Below the pieces are notes generated by a model that saw nothing but the letters and a program-made list of their open reading frames with translations, was not told where the DNA came from and searched no databases. 64,000 bases of DNA from Vibrio mangrovi (lineage in GTDB: Bacteria > Pseudomonadota > Gammaproteobacteria > Enterobacterales > Vibrionaceae). A program made the translations under genes and the position numbers. Of this stretch, positions 33,710 through 41,570 are shown one piece after another. The DNA lies in the NCBI RefSeq assembly GCF_024346955.1, contig NZ_AP024884.1:62001-126000 (forward strand). Direction: 5' to 3'. Numbering within the stretch: position 1 is the first letter of the stretch; the number at the start of each line of letters is the position of its first letter.

Positions 33710-34420
33710 ATGTCCCCACGATTATTTATTGAGAACACACCATTTATCCTGACTGCCGAGCAGGACGATTTACACAATCATTCGCTGTATCAGGCCGTCA
33801 AGAAAGAGATCTACCGGGAGCGTTCTCCCTTTGCCGGTGGAACGGATTGGGAACTGGTTAAACAGAACTGTGAACAGCTGGCGCAGGCAACCGGACTCGA
33901 TCTGGCAATGTGCGTGTATTACAGCATTGCCAGTCTGAAGCTGGATGGATTACGGGGTTACACCAACGGGCTGGAACTGATGTATGGCTGTCTGGTAAGC
34001 CTGAAAGAGGAAATCAAAGAGAGCGATAAGTATATTGAGCGTTTGTTCCATTGGGCGAACGCTCAAGCGCTTATTGAACTGCAAAACCTGCGGGCAAGCT
34101 ATGAGATGTTACGTGAGCTCTATCGGTGCGAGCAGTTCTGTGACCGCATCAGCTACCTGCTTCAATCTGAAAGGCCGGGTATTAAAGCTGATTTCGAATC
34201 GATCGGTTATATCATTTTTGAACAGATTGATCGGCTGGAAACCTGCTATCAGGTGGCTCTGAAACGCCGGGAGTTTACGGAAAATGGTCGTCCGGCCGCG
34301 GTGGTTCAGGTCACTCAACCGGGAACCAGCTGGTGGAAGTTGATGGTGATGTTTCTGCTGGGCGGTGGTATTGCCGGCGGTGCAGTATACTGGTGGTTGT
34401 TGCAGACGCTCGGGAACTAA
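33710..34420 (+). CDS. Short TssA-like (VasL-type) membrane protein ending the T6SS cluster
   Basis: The 236-aa protein has an ImpA_N/VasL-like N-terminal domain (RSPFAGGTDWELVKQNCEQL, CVYYSIASLKLDGLRGYTNG), a helical middle, and a C-terminal glycine-rich transmembrane segment (residues about 207-232: WWKLMVMFLLGGGIAGGAVY). The order domain-then-membrane anchor matches the first part of VasL proteins, but VasL proteins that I know carry a further C-terminal domain that is missing here. It may be a natural short form or correspond to VCA0122/VasM. Membrane-anchored TssA relatives can monitor or arrest sheath growth; that role is inference. The 61-base gap to vasK holds a stable hairpin, and a strong terminator follows. 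Confidence 0.75.
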   Translation: MSPRLFIENTPFILTAEQDDLHNHSLYQAVKKEIYRERSPFAGGTDWELVKQNCEQLAQATGLDLAMCVYYSIASLKLDGLRGYTNGLELMYGCLVSLKEEIKESDKYIERLFHWANAQALIELQNLRASYEMLRELYRCEQFCDRISYLLQSERPGIKADFESIGYIIFEQIDRLETCYQVALKRREFTENGRPAAVVQVTQPGTSWWKLMVMFLLGGGIAGGAVYWWLLQTLGN

Positions 34421-34442
34421 ACTGTTACTTTGTCTATGATGA

Positions 34443-34469
34443 AAAGCTCCTGATTGCAGGAGCTTTTTT
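34443..34469 (+). terminator. Strong intrinsic terminator of the T6SS operon
   Basis: AAAGCTCCTG and CAGGAGCTTT pair perfectly around a 4-base loop, followed by a run of T. It lies about 20 bases after the last T6SS gene and marks the end of the cluster; on the other strand it may also serve the acetyltransferase gene. Confidence 0.9.
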
Positions 34470-34541
34470 CGTTTTACAGTGTAAATATTTTAGTTTTGAG
34501 CTATCCCTGAAGCTACAGTTAAATGCTTCTTAAATTCATCA

Positions 34542-35018
34542 TTATTCGTGAGTATCTATAGCTTTGAACATGATGAGTGACTGATTCTCAAAGCCCAATT
34601 TGTCATAAAATCTCTGGGCCGTTTCATTAAAGGACATCACCTCAAGTCTCATTTGTTCAGCACCCTGGGTTTTAGCCCAGTCCGTGCATACAGACATTAG
34701 TTCAGAACCAATACCTGAAGCACGACAATTCTCGTCAACGACAATCGTACCAATACGGCAGATTGGGCAGGTGACCAGAAATGGGACCGTCTCATTTTTA
34801 GTGATGATCGCTGTGATGAAACCGACAACTTTATCTTCGATTTCAGCTAATAAAAATAACCGGGTTTCATCCCGTAGTGCCTCAAGCAAAAAGTTTCTAT
34901 CAGCATCAGAAGGTTCAACAAAAGCTTGAGGTACATTTTCAAAATGGAGCTTTCCGATTTGATAATTCAGGGTTAACAATCCATCCACATCTGTTGCTTC
35001 TGCTTTTCTTATGATCAT
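34542..35018 (-). CDS. GNAT-family N-acetyltransferase
   Basis: A 158-aa acetyl-CoA-dependent acetyltransferase. The N-terminus (MIIRKAEATDVDGLLTL) is typical of the fold, and the acetyl-CoA-binding motif A is visible as VVDENCRASGIGSELM (R-x-x-G-x-G/S). The C-terminal strand MRLEVMSFNETAQRFYDKLGF is the usual end of GNAT domains. Two cysteines occur in a CPIC motif just before motif A. The substrate (amino acid, antibiotic, polyamine or protein) cannot be predicted. ATG 35018 has GGGAAA upstream. It stands alone between the T6SS terminator and a divergent hydrolase. Confidence 0.9.
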   Translation of the reverse strand: MIIRKAEATDVDGLLTLNYQIGKLHFENVPQAFVEPSDADRNFLLEALRDETRLFLLAEIEDKVVGFITAIITKNETVPFLVTCPICRIGTIVVDENCRASGIGSELMSVCTDWAKTQGAEQMRLEVMSFNETAQRFYDKLGFENQSLIMFKAIDTHE

Positions 35019-35225
35019 ATTTTCCCTTTCTGACTTTAGTTAGTGTCTTATTTAATTGGATATTGCACCATTCATACAATGATCAATTCATTTCAATTCC
35101 TGTCAGAAGATACTGACATCTGGCATTTAAAGCCGGTACAGTCTTTATACATAATCATCTGGTATCGATGCAACTACACGATATAATCGAGAGCTTTTAG
35201 ATCGATCAGTAGGTGCTGTCTGAGC

Positions 35226-35993
35226 ATGATGAAAACTCATTATATTGAAAAGTATCAAGCTGTTTTAAGATATCACGATATTGCAGGTGATAAACTCCCG
35301 ATTGTCTTTATTCATGGCCTGGGATGCTCATCATCAAGTGATTATCCTGCGGTTGCTGCCAGTTCGTTATTGAGCGGGCACCGTTGTATTCTGGTGGACT
35401 TATTTGGTGCCGGTTTTAGTGATGCTCCGGAAACGTTCAGTTATTCCGTTCGTGACCATGCTCAGGTTCTGATGGAACTTATCGATGCGATGCAGCTTCC
35501 CCGGCTTGTGATTTTTGGTCATAGTGCCGGAGGTGCGATAGCAATAGAACTGGCATCTCTATGTCAGGAGCGGGTTGCATCGATTGTTCTGGCCGAACCT
35601 AATCTGGATCCGGGTGGTGGTTTCTTCAGCCAGACGATTGCCTGTCAGTCTCTTTCTGATTTCTGTGAGAAAGGCTATCAGCGCAAGATTCAGGAGGCGA
35701 CTTTAACGGGGAATCATATATGGGCCGGAACGATGCAGGTTGCGGCTCCTGTTGCTGTTCACCAGTTGTCTCAATCACTGGTTACCGGCTCTGTACCATC
35801 GTGGCGGGAGTTGTTGATTCAGTTTCTGATGCCGAAACTTGTACTGTTTGGTGAATATTCATTACCGGATGAAGATTTGCAAAGACTGCCTCAGGCCGGT
35901 GTCCATGTTGCGGTGATTCCGCAAGCCGGACATTCGATGATGTGGGAGAATCCACTGACAGTGGCACAAGAGATTGCTGATTTTATCGGCTAA
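35226..35993 (+). CDS. Alpha/beta hydrolase
   Basis: The 255-aa protein has the alpha/beta hydrolase pattern: an oxyanion-hole HGLG motif (FIHGLGCSS near residue 31), the nucleophile elbow GHSAGG (Ser near residue 99), a later acid in LVLFGEYSLPDED and the catalytic His in PQAGHSMMWENP. It has no signal peptide, so it is cytoplasmic. The family includes esterases, thioesterases and dehalogenases; I cannot choose one. ATG 35226 and ATG 35229 are both possible. It is divergent from the acetyltransferase and convergent with the Lon-like gene; a weak GCGCAGG/CCTGCGC inverted repeat lies in the gap after it (36039-36074). Confidence 0.9.
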   Translation: MMKTHYIEKYQAVLRYHDIAGDKLPIVFIHGLGCSSSSDYPAVAASSLLSGHRCILVDLFGAGFSDAPETFSYSVRDHAQVLMELIDAMQLPRLVIFGHSAGGAIAIELASLCQERVASIVLAEPNLDPGGGFFSQTIACQSLSDFCEKGYQRKIQEATLTGNHIWAGTMQVAAPVAVHQLSQSLVTGSVPSWRELLIQFLMPKLVLFGEYSLPDEDLQRLPQAGVHVAVIPQAGHSMMWENPLTVAQEIADFIG

Positions 35994-36097
35994 TCCAGAA
36001 AGGGCAGATAGTGATTTTTCCTAGGGTATTGACCTGAGGCGCAGGTCTGAGTTACCAGAATGAAAACCCTGCGCGCGCCAGACAGATTACATTGTTC

Positions 36098-38458
36098 TTA
36101 TTTCCTCATCGCATTCAGCTTCGCCTGAGCAATACCGAATATAGAGTTGATTGGGTAGCTGCCGTCATCAGTAGCGATGCCGGCTGGTTTACCGGTGAAG
36201 ATTTCAATTGCCTCAGTGACATGATCAATTGCCCAGATGTGGAACTCCTCTTTTTCAATTGCTTTGACGATGTCATTACGCAGCATCAGGTTATGTACGT
36301 TTGAGCGGGGAATGATAACGCCTTGTCCCGGATGACGGCCTTTGATGGTACAGACATCAAAAAAGCCTTCGATCTTCTCATTCAGGCCGCCGATCGGCTG
36401 GGCTTCGCCGAACTGGTTCATTGAGCCTGTGATAGCAATATCCTGACGGTTGGCCTGATGTGAGAATGCAGAGACGATCGCACAGAATTCAGCCATACTG
36501 GCACTGTCACCATCTACACCGCCATAGCTCTGCTCGAACGTAATGGTGGTTGTCAGAGGAACTTTGGCATTCTTACCCAAAACGGAATGCAGATAGGCGG
36601 TGAGAATCATCACACCTTTGGAATGGATACTTCCACCAAGATCGACACTGCGTTCAATATCGATAATATCGCCTTCACCGTAACAGGTGGTGGCTGTGAT
36701 CCGATTCGGTACGCCAAACATATGATCGGTTGTGCTCAGAACGGACAACGCATTGATCTGACCGACCGCCGTACCATCAGTCTGCATCAGAGTGGTGCCA
36801 TTGATGAAACTTTCCATCACATTGTGCTGGATTCGGTTGACCCGCAGTTCCTGATTATGCAGTGCTGCATCAACATGGCCCTGACGAATCATGTTGGAAT
36901 TGGCCTGCTTGGCGACGTAGTTTGACTCGCGTAGCAGATTGGCAATATGAGCTGAATGTAACGAAAGTTTATTCTGATCACCGGCAATCCTGGAGCTGTG
37001 TTCGATAATTCTGCCGATGGCTTTGCGATCACAGTGAAGCAGGTTGTTGTCGTGAACAAAACTGGAAATAAACCGGGCATATTGCAGTTCGGAGTCTGCG
37101 GTTCTGGGCATCTCATCTTCAAAATCAGCCGTGACTCTGAATAGCTCGCTGAACTCCGGATCATAGTGAGTCAGCAGTTGATAGGTGCGATAGTCTCCGA
37201 ACAGGATGATTTTGACATTCAGCGGAATCGGTTCCGGATCCAGTGAGATTGCGCCACTTAAGGTGACTTCTCTTTCCAGTGACGTCATGCTGATCTGGCG
37301 TGAGCGTAAGGCGCGTTTCAGACCGTCCCATACGTAAGGGCGTTCCAGAACTTTAATCGCGTCCATCAGCAACACACCGCCGTTGGCCCGGTGCAGGCTT
37401 CCGGAGCGAATCAGCGAGAAATCGGTAAATACGGTGCCTTTGTAGGTTGCTGTCTCAATGTAACCGAACAGAGAGTGATAGTTGGGGTTTTCTTCCACCA
37501 CGATAGGAAAGTGGTCTTCCGGGTGGCTGACCAGTACATTGACCTTGTAGCGGCGCGGAAGTTTTTTGTCCAGCGCTGCGGTGGCCAGTTCTCCCTGTTC
37601 ACTGCTTTCTTCCAGAAAAATATCAACATTGTCGATGATATCTTTGCGTAGTTCATCCAGATAATTTTTGATTTCCGGATAGCTGGAGTAATCTTTTTTG
37701 AGCTGTTTGATAAAATGATTCAGAACTTCGCTGGTCACTTCATCATTGAGTTTCTTGATTTTTTCGTTGTAACTTTCTTCCCATTCTGAGAGTTGCCGGA
37801 CCATATTGCGTAGTTTTACTTCCAGCTCGTCGATGGCTTCTCCGAAATAGGCCTGTTCTTCTTTTGTTAATGCTTCAAAGGTTGTTTCAGTATGCATTTC
37901 ATCGCCATTCATGGCGATGAACTGATATTCTCCCTGAGAAGTAATTGTCAGACTGACACCTTTGGCTTTGGCATCTTTAGTGATCTGCTCCAACTCGGTC
38001 TGCTGCTTGGCGGCCAACTGATTTTTGAGCTGTTCCGCCCGGCTGATATATAGCTCGTTATCAAATGCCAGAGGAACGGCACCTACCAGTTTTTCGACCA
38101 GTTTTTCAATATCCTGCCGCAGGCTGCTGCCGACGCCTCGGGGAAGTTTCAGAACTTTTGGGGTCCGGCTTTCTGAAAAATTTGCAACGTAACACCAGTC
38201 AAATAACGCATCCGGTTCGTGCTGATGGCGGTTCAGATAGCGCAGAACCATAGTCCGTTTGCCCAGTCCGTTTCTGCCGATGGCGTAAATATTGTATCCT
38301 TTCTCTTTGATCGACATGGCGAATTCAACGGCTTTCTGTGCCCGTTCCTGCCCGACGATCTCATCAATCGGCGCTAAATCTTTTGTGGATTTGCTGGAAA
38401 GCTTTTCCAGCCTGGCTACATGATAGAGTTGTTGTGTCTGTAGTCGTTCGATTGCCAT
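36098..38458 (-). CDS. Lon-like ATP-dependent protease (AAA_32 / LonB-YcbZ type)
   Basis: The 786-aa protein combines a Lon-type AAA+ module with the serine-lysine Lon protease domain. The Walker A is atypical (GRNGLGKRT near residue 60), an inserted coiled-coil runs about residues 150-270, and the ATPase core contains GGVLLMDAIKVLERP. The catalytic pair is in GDSAS (Ser near 650) and NEKIEG (Lys near 693), with the 43-residue spacing of Lon. It has no N-terminal Lon substrate domain and no transmembrane helix, unlike classical Lon and archaeal LonB. Role: degradation of unidentified proteins. It diverges from the MATE gene. Confidence 0.92.
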   Translation of the reverse strand: MAIERLQTQQLYHVARLEKLSSKSTKDLAPIDEIVGQERAQKAVEFAMSIKEKGYNIYAIGRNGLGKRTMVLRYLNRHQHEPDALFDWCYVANFSESRTPKVLKLPRGVGSSLRQDIEKLVEKLVGAVPLAFDNELYISRAEQLKNQLAAKQQTELEQITKDAKAKGVSLTITSQGEYQFIAMNGDEMHTETTFEALTKEEQAYFGEAIDELEVKLRNMVRQLSEWEESYNEKIKKLNDEVTSEVLNHFIKQLKKDYSSYPEIKNYLDELRKDIIDNVDIFLEESSEQGELATAALDKKLPRRYKVNVLVSHPEDHFPIVVEENPNYHSLFGYIETATYKGTVFTDFSLIRSGSLHRANGGVLLMDAIKVLERPYVWDGLKRALRSRQISMTSLEREVTLSGAISLDPEPIPLNVKIILFGDYRTYQLLTHYDPEFSELFRVTADFEDEMPRTADSELQYARFISSFVHDNNLLHCDRKAIGRIIEHSSRIAGDQNKLSLHSAHIANLLRESNYVAKQANSNMIRQGHVDAALHNQELRVNRIQHNVMESFINGTTLMQTDGTAVGQINALSVLSTTDHMFGVPNRITATTCYGEGDIIDIERSVDLGGSIHSKGVMILTAYLHSVLGKNAKVPLTTTITFEQSYGGVDGDSASMAEFCAIVSAFSHQANRQDIAITGSMNQFGEAQPIGGLNEKIEGFFDVCTIKGRHPGQGVIIPRSNVHNLMLRNDIVKAIEKEEFHIWAIDHVTEAIEIFTGKPAGIATDDGSYPINSIFGIAQAKLNAMRK

Positions 38459-38782
38459 GATTCCCTCACGCCTTTTCCTTTGCTGTATTCAGTGTAGATG
38501 TAATTGTTTGCATTTTTAGTGACTTAGCGCTGATTCGTACCTGACTGCGCAAATAAACATCAGTTTAAGGTTAAATGTACGGGATAATTAAATAATTATC
38601 ATTTGGTAAAGATTACTTTGCTAATACCAACAGAGTCAGTAGACTACCCTTCCTTTTTATATGACTGAGCAGATGTCTGAGCCATATCGGGTAACCTGGT
38701 GAGCCTTGTAGTAATAGCATTCAGGATTATCCGGACAGATAATGTTTAAGTTTTATCTGACTGTTAAAGAGCCTTTATTTTT
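38459..38782. promoter_or_regulatory. 324-base divergent promoter region with an A/T-rich palindrome
   Basis: No gene is seen. It must contain the promoters of the Lon-like gene (minus) and the MATE pump (plus). The perfect inverted repeat GATAATTA-AA-TAATTATC at 38583-38600 resembles a degraded Fur box: on the minus strand it extends to AATGATAAT, the left half of the consensus. Iron control is only a possibility. No clean -35/-10 pair was chosen. Confidence 0.4.
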
Positions 38783-40117
38783 ATGCAGCAAACAGTAAAT
38801 GTCCCGCAGCCGCTGGGCCGTCAGCTTCTGAAAATGACCTGGCCGATGGTATTCGGCGTGCTTTCACTGATGGGATTTCAGTTGGTCGACAGTATTTTTA
38901 TTGCTCAACTGGGCGTTCTGCCTCTGGCAGCTCAGGGATTCACGCTACCGATGCAGATGGTTATTATCGGGCTACAGGTCGGGCTGGGTATTGCGACTAC
39001 GTCGGTAATTGCCCGTGTGCTGGGAATGGGAAAGCAGCAAGACGCTAAACAGCTGGGCGGCCTGATTCTGAGTATCGGAAGTGTCAGTGTAGCATTGCTG
39101 ACGGTGCTGATTTATCTGATTCGCCATCCGATTCTGAATCTGCTGGGAGCGACACCGGAAGTTTTTCCGATCATCGATCAATACTGGATTGTCTGGCTGA
39201 TCAGTGCCTGGACCGGTGCAACACTTTACTTTCTGTATAGTATCTGCCGTGCTAACGGGAATACGATGCTGCCCGGCACAATGATGATGGTAACCAGTCT
39301 GGTGAACCTGATTCTGGACCCGATTTTTATCTTCTCATTTGATTTAGGGATACAAGGTGCGGCACTGGCAACTATTTGTGCATTCGGCTTCGGGATTGCT
39401 GTGGTTGCGGTGAAAGTGATTTCCCGCCACTGGATGTCCTTCCAGTGGGAAGGTCTGGATATCCGGGCCAGTGTACAGTCGATTTTGCAGGTGATGGGAC
39501 CAGCCACGGTCAGTCAGTTACTGCCGCCGCTTTCCTCGATGATGGCTACACATATTCTGGCTTCATTCGGTAATGAGCCGGTTGCTGCATGGGCCGTAGG
39601 TTCCCGGTTTGAGTTTTTCTCACTGGTTGCAGTGCTGGCTCTGACAATGGCGATGCCGCCGATGGTTGCCAGAATGCTGGGCGAGAAAAAGATTGTCGAG
39701 ATCCGCTATCTGGTTGGTATTGCGGTAAGATTCGTACTGATTTTTCAGACGGTGCTGGCAGTTCTCGCCTTTTTCTTAGCCGGTTATATTGTGGTCTGGA
39801 TGGCTGAGGCACCGATGATTCAGCAATTACTGCGATGGCATCTGATCTTTGTTCCGATTAGCCTTGGTCCTCTGGGGATCTGCATGTTAATGGTCTCGAT
39901 CCAGAATGCGCTGGCGAAATCATATACCGCATTGGTTATTTCCGCTTTGCGATTATTCGTTTTTTTCCTCCCCTGTCTGTGGGTTGGGGCTCAGGTTGCC
40001 GAATTGCGGGGAATCTATTTGGGGGCGATGACCGGTAACATACTTGCGGGTCTGTGTGCCTGGATAATCTACCGGAAAACCATACGGCAGATTGAGCAAC
40101 AGCTTGTCGCCAATTAA
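38783..40117 (+). CDS. MATE-family multidrug/toxin efflux transporter
   Basis: A 444-aa inner-membrane drug antiporter driven by Na+ or H+. It has the duplicated six-helix architecture of MATE proteins, with about 12 hydrophobic segments and the N-terminal signature WPMVFGVLSLMGFQLVDSIFIAQLG read in pieces, followed by GIATTSVIARVLG. The second half begins around GPATVSQLLPPLSSM. It belongs to the NorM/DinF broad family; substrate not predictable. It stands alone, divergent from the Lon-like gene, ending at a bidirectional terminator. Confidence 0.93.
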   Translation: MQQTVNVPQPLGRQLLKMTWPMVFGVLSLMGFQLVDSIFIAQLGVLPLAAQGFTLPMQMVIIGLQVGLGIATTSVIARVLGMGKQQDAKQLGGLILSIGSVSVALLTVLIYLIRHPILNLLGATPEVFPIIDQYWIVWLISAWTGATLYFLYSICRANGNTMLPGTMMMVTSLVNLILDPIFIFSFDLGIQGAALATICAFGFGIAVVAVKVISRHWMSFQWEGLDIRASVQSILQVMGPATVSQLLPPLSSMMATHILASFGNEPVAAWAVGSRFEFFSLVAVLALTMAMPPMVARMLGEKKIVEIRYLVGIAVRFVLIFQTVLAVLAFFLAGYIVVWMAEAPMIQQLLRWHLIFVPISLGPLGICMLMVSIQNALAKSYTALVISALRLFVFFLPCLWVGAQVAELRGIYLGAMTGNILAGLCAWIIYRKTIRQIEQQLVAN

Positions 40118-40128
40118 GAATGAAAAGA

Positions 40129-40156
40129 AAAACCCCGCTGTTTCTGGCGGGGTTTT
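40129..40156. terminator. Bidirectional terminator between MATE gene and aroG
   Basis: AAAACCCCGC and GCGGGGTTTT form a perfect 10-bp stem with an 8-base loop; each strand has a T-run after the stem. It lies between two convergent genes and can serve both. Confidence 0.92.
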
Positions 40157-40178
40157 CAATTGAGTCAGCAAGCCAGAT

Positions 40179-41234
40179 TTATTTTGCTTTGCGGCGTGCT
40201 TCTACTGCGGCAGATAACTGACGCAGAACTTTTTCTGTGTCATCCCAGCCAATACAGGCGTCGGTAATTGACTGGCCGTAAGTTGTTGCCTGACCATCAA
40301 CCAGATCCTGGCGGCCTTCTACCAGATGAGATTCAATCATCACACCAAAAATCTGCTCTTCACCGGCAGCAAGCTGGGCTGCAACGTCTTCGGCAACAAC
40401 CATCTGACGCTGATACTGTTTGCTGCTGTTTGCGTGGCTGAAATCAACCATGACTTTTTGTGGCAGATCGGTCTCAGCCAGTTTATCTTTCACATCCTGC
40501 ACATGTTTGGCATCGTAGTTTGGCTCTTTTCCGCCACGCAGAATGATGTGGCAGTCCGGGTTTCCGGCGGTTTCAACAATTGCAGAATGACCGTACTTGG
40601 TGACGGACAGGAAGTGGTGAGATGCCCGGGCTGAACGAATCGCATCGGCAGCAATCTTGATATTGCCATCGGTGCCGTTTTTGAACCCAACCGGGCATGA
40701 CAGACCGGATGCCAGCTCACGGTGTACCTGAGATTCGGTTGTTCTCGCACCGATTGCGCCCCAACTGATCAGATCGGCAACATATTGTGGTGTGATCATA
40801 TCCAGAAACTCACTGGCAGTCGGCATACCCAGATTGGTCAGATCCAGCAGCAGCTTACGTCCGATTCGCAAACCATCATTGATTTTATAGGTATCGTTCA
40901 TGTACGGGTCGTTGATCAGACCTTTCCAGCCAACAGTTGTCCGAGGCTTTTCAAAGTAAACGCGCATGACGATTTCCAGATTGCCACTCAACTCGTCACG
41001 CATGGTTTTCAGGCGCTTACCATATTCGATTGCCGCTTCCGGATCATGAATAGAGCAAGGACCGATAATCACCAGTAAACGGTCGTCTTTATCATTCAGA
41101 ATATTATGGATGGCTTTGCGGGCATTAAATGTTGTTGAAGAAGCAACGTCAGTTGCCGGGTATTTTTCAAGAATCGCAACCGGCGGGAGTAGTTCTTTAA
41201 TTCGTTTTATTTTTACATCATCAGTCTGAAACAT
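40179..41234 (-). CDS. aroG: 3-deoxy-D-arabino-heptulosonate 7-phosphate synthase, Phe-sensitive type
   Basis: This enzyme condenses phosphoenolpyruvate with erythrose 4-phosphate, the first step of aromatic amino acid synthesis. The 351-aa protein is a close match to remembered E. coli AroG, the phenylalanine-inhibited isozyme: IKELLPPVAILEKYPAT, VIIGPCSIHDPEAA, VYFEKPRTTVGWKGLINDP, GARTTESQVHRELASGLSC and IILRGGKEPNY, including the metal ligand Cys in GPCS. The start ATG 41234 is the family start. Upstream are two TyrR-like boxes and a structured leader, which suggest control by aromatic amino acids. Convergent with the MATE pump. Confidence 0.95.
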   Translation of the reverse strand: MFQTDDVKIKRIKELLPPVAILEKYPATDVASSTTFNARKAIHNILNDKDDRLLVIIGPCSIHDPEAAIEYGKRLKTMRDELSGNLEIVMRVYFEKPRTTVGWKGLINDPYMNDTYKINDGLRIGRKLLLDLTNLGMPTASEFLDMITPQYVADLISWGAIGARTTESQVHRELASGLSCPVGFKNGTDGNIKIAADAIRSARASHHFLSVTKYGHSAIVETAGNPDCHIILRGGKEPNYDAKHVQDVKDKLAETDLPQKVMVDFSHANSSKQYQRQMVVAEDVAAQLAAGEEQIFGVMIESHLVEGRQDLVDGQATTYGQSITDACIGWDDTEKVLRQLSAAVEARRKAK

Positions 41235-41263
41235 TCTGTTCTTCTTCCTCTCTCAATACGATA

Positions 41264-41294
41264 CACCTGATAGGGCAGCAGAGCTGCTCAGGTG
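41264..41294 (-). other. Leader hairpin of aroG mRNA
   Basis: CACCTGA (41264-41270) pairs with TCAGGTG (41288-41294), enclosing a second stem GCAGC-AGA-GCTGC. An outer CGATAC/GTATCG pair (41259-41264 and 41311-41316) could extend it. It lies about 30 bases before the aroG start codon on the transcribed strand. No T-run follows, so an effect on translation or stability is more likely than attenuation. Confidence 0.55.
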
Positions 41295-41360
41295 ATTTAA
41301 CTCACGTAAGGTATCGGGTTCAATATGATGTTGCAATCATTTTTTTTATAAAAATGCAAT

Positions 41361-41378
41361 ATTAAAGCAATCTTTACA
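41361..41378 (-). promoter_or_regulatory. TyrR-like box 1 upstream of aroG
   Basis: ATTAAA-N6-TTTACA matches the TyrR consensus TGTAAA-N6-TTTACA at 10 of 12 specified positions. On the minus strand it lies just upstream of a TATAAA hexamer (about 41345-41350), so a bound regulator would cover the probable -35 region of the aroG promoter. TyrR represses E. coli aroG with phenylalanine. Confidence 0.65.
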
Positions 41379-41390
41379 CCAAAAGGCATT

Positions 41391-41408
41391 TGTAAAGAAT
41401 AATGTACA
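41391..41408 (-). promoter_or_regulatory. TyrR-like box 2 upstream of aroG
   Basis: TGTAAA-N6-TGTACA matches the TyrR consensus at 11 of 12 specified positions. Its centre is 30 bases from that of box 1, about three helical turns, compatible with cooperative binding of two dimers. It also lies about 165 bases upstream of the phosphosugar mutase gene on the other strand. Confidence 0.7.
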
Positions 41409-41570
41409 GAATTCTCTGAAGCATTCTCCTGAAAAGGCTCAACTGTTCACTACTTCGCATTTTGCTTGAAATGAAGTTAAGAATTTCTATCATTTATCGA
41501 TTGCGTACTCACAAATAGTAAGTGATCTATCATACACTGTGGATAAGAAAAAAGTGGAAAGGTATCTCCA

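Noticed and set aside
41282..41350. Six-codon frame (MIATSY) in the aroG leader as an attenuation leader peptide
   Set aside because: It has no ribosome site and lacks a run of aromatic codons.
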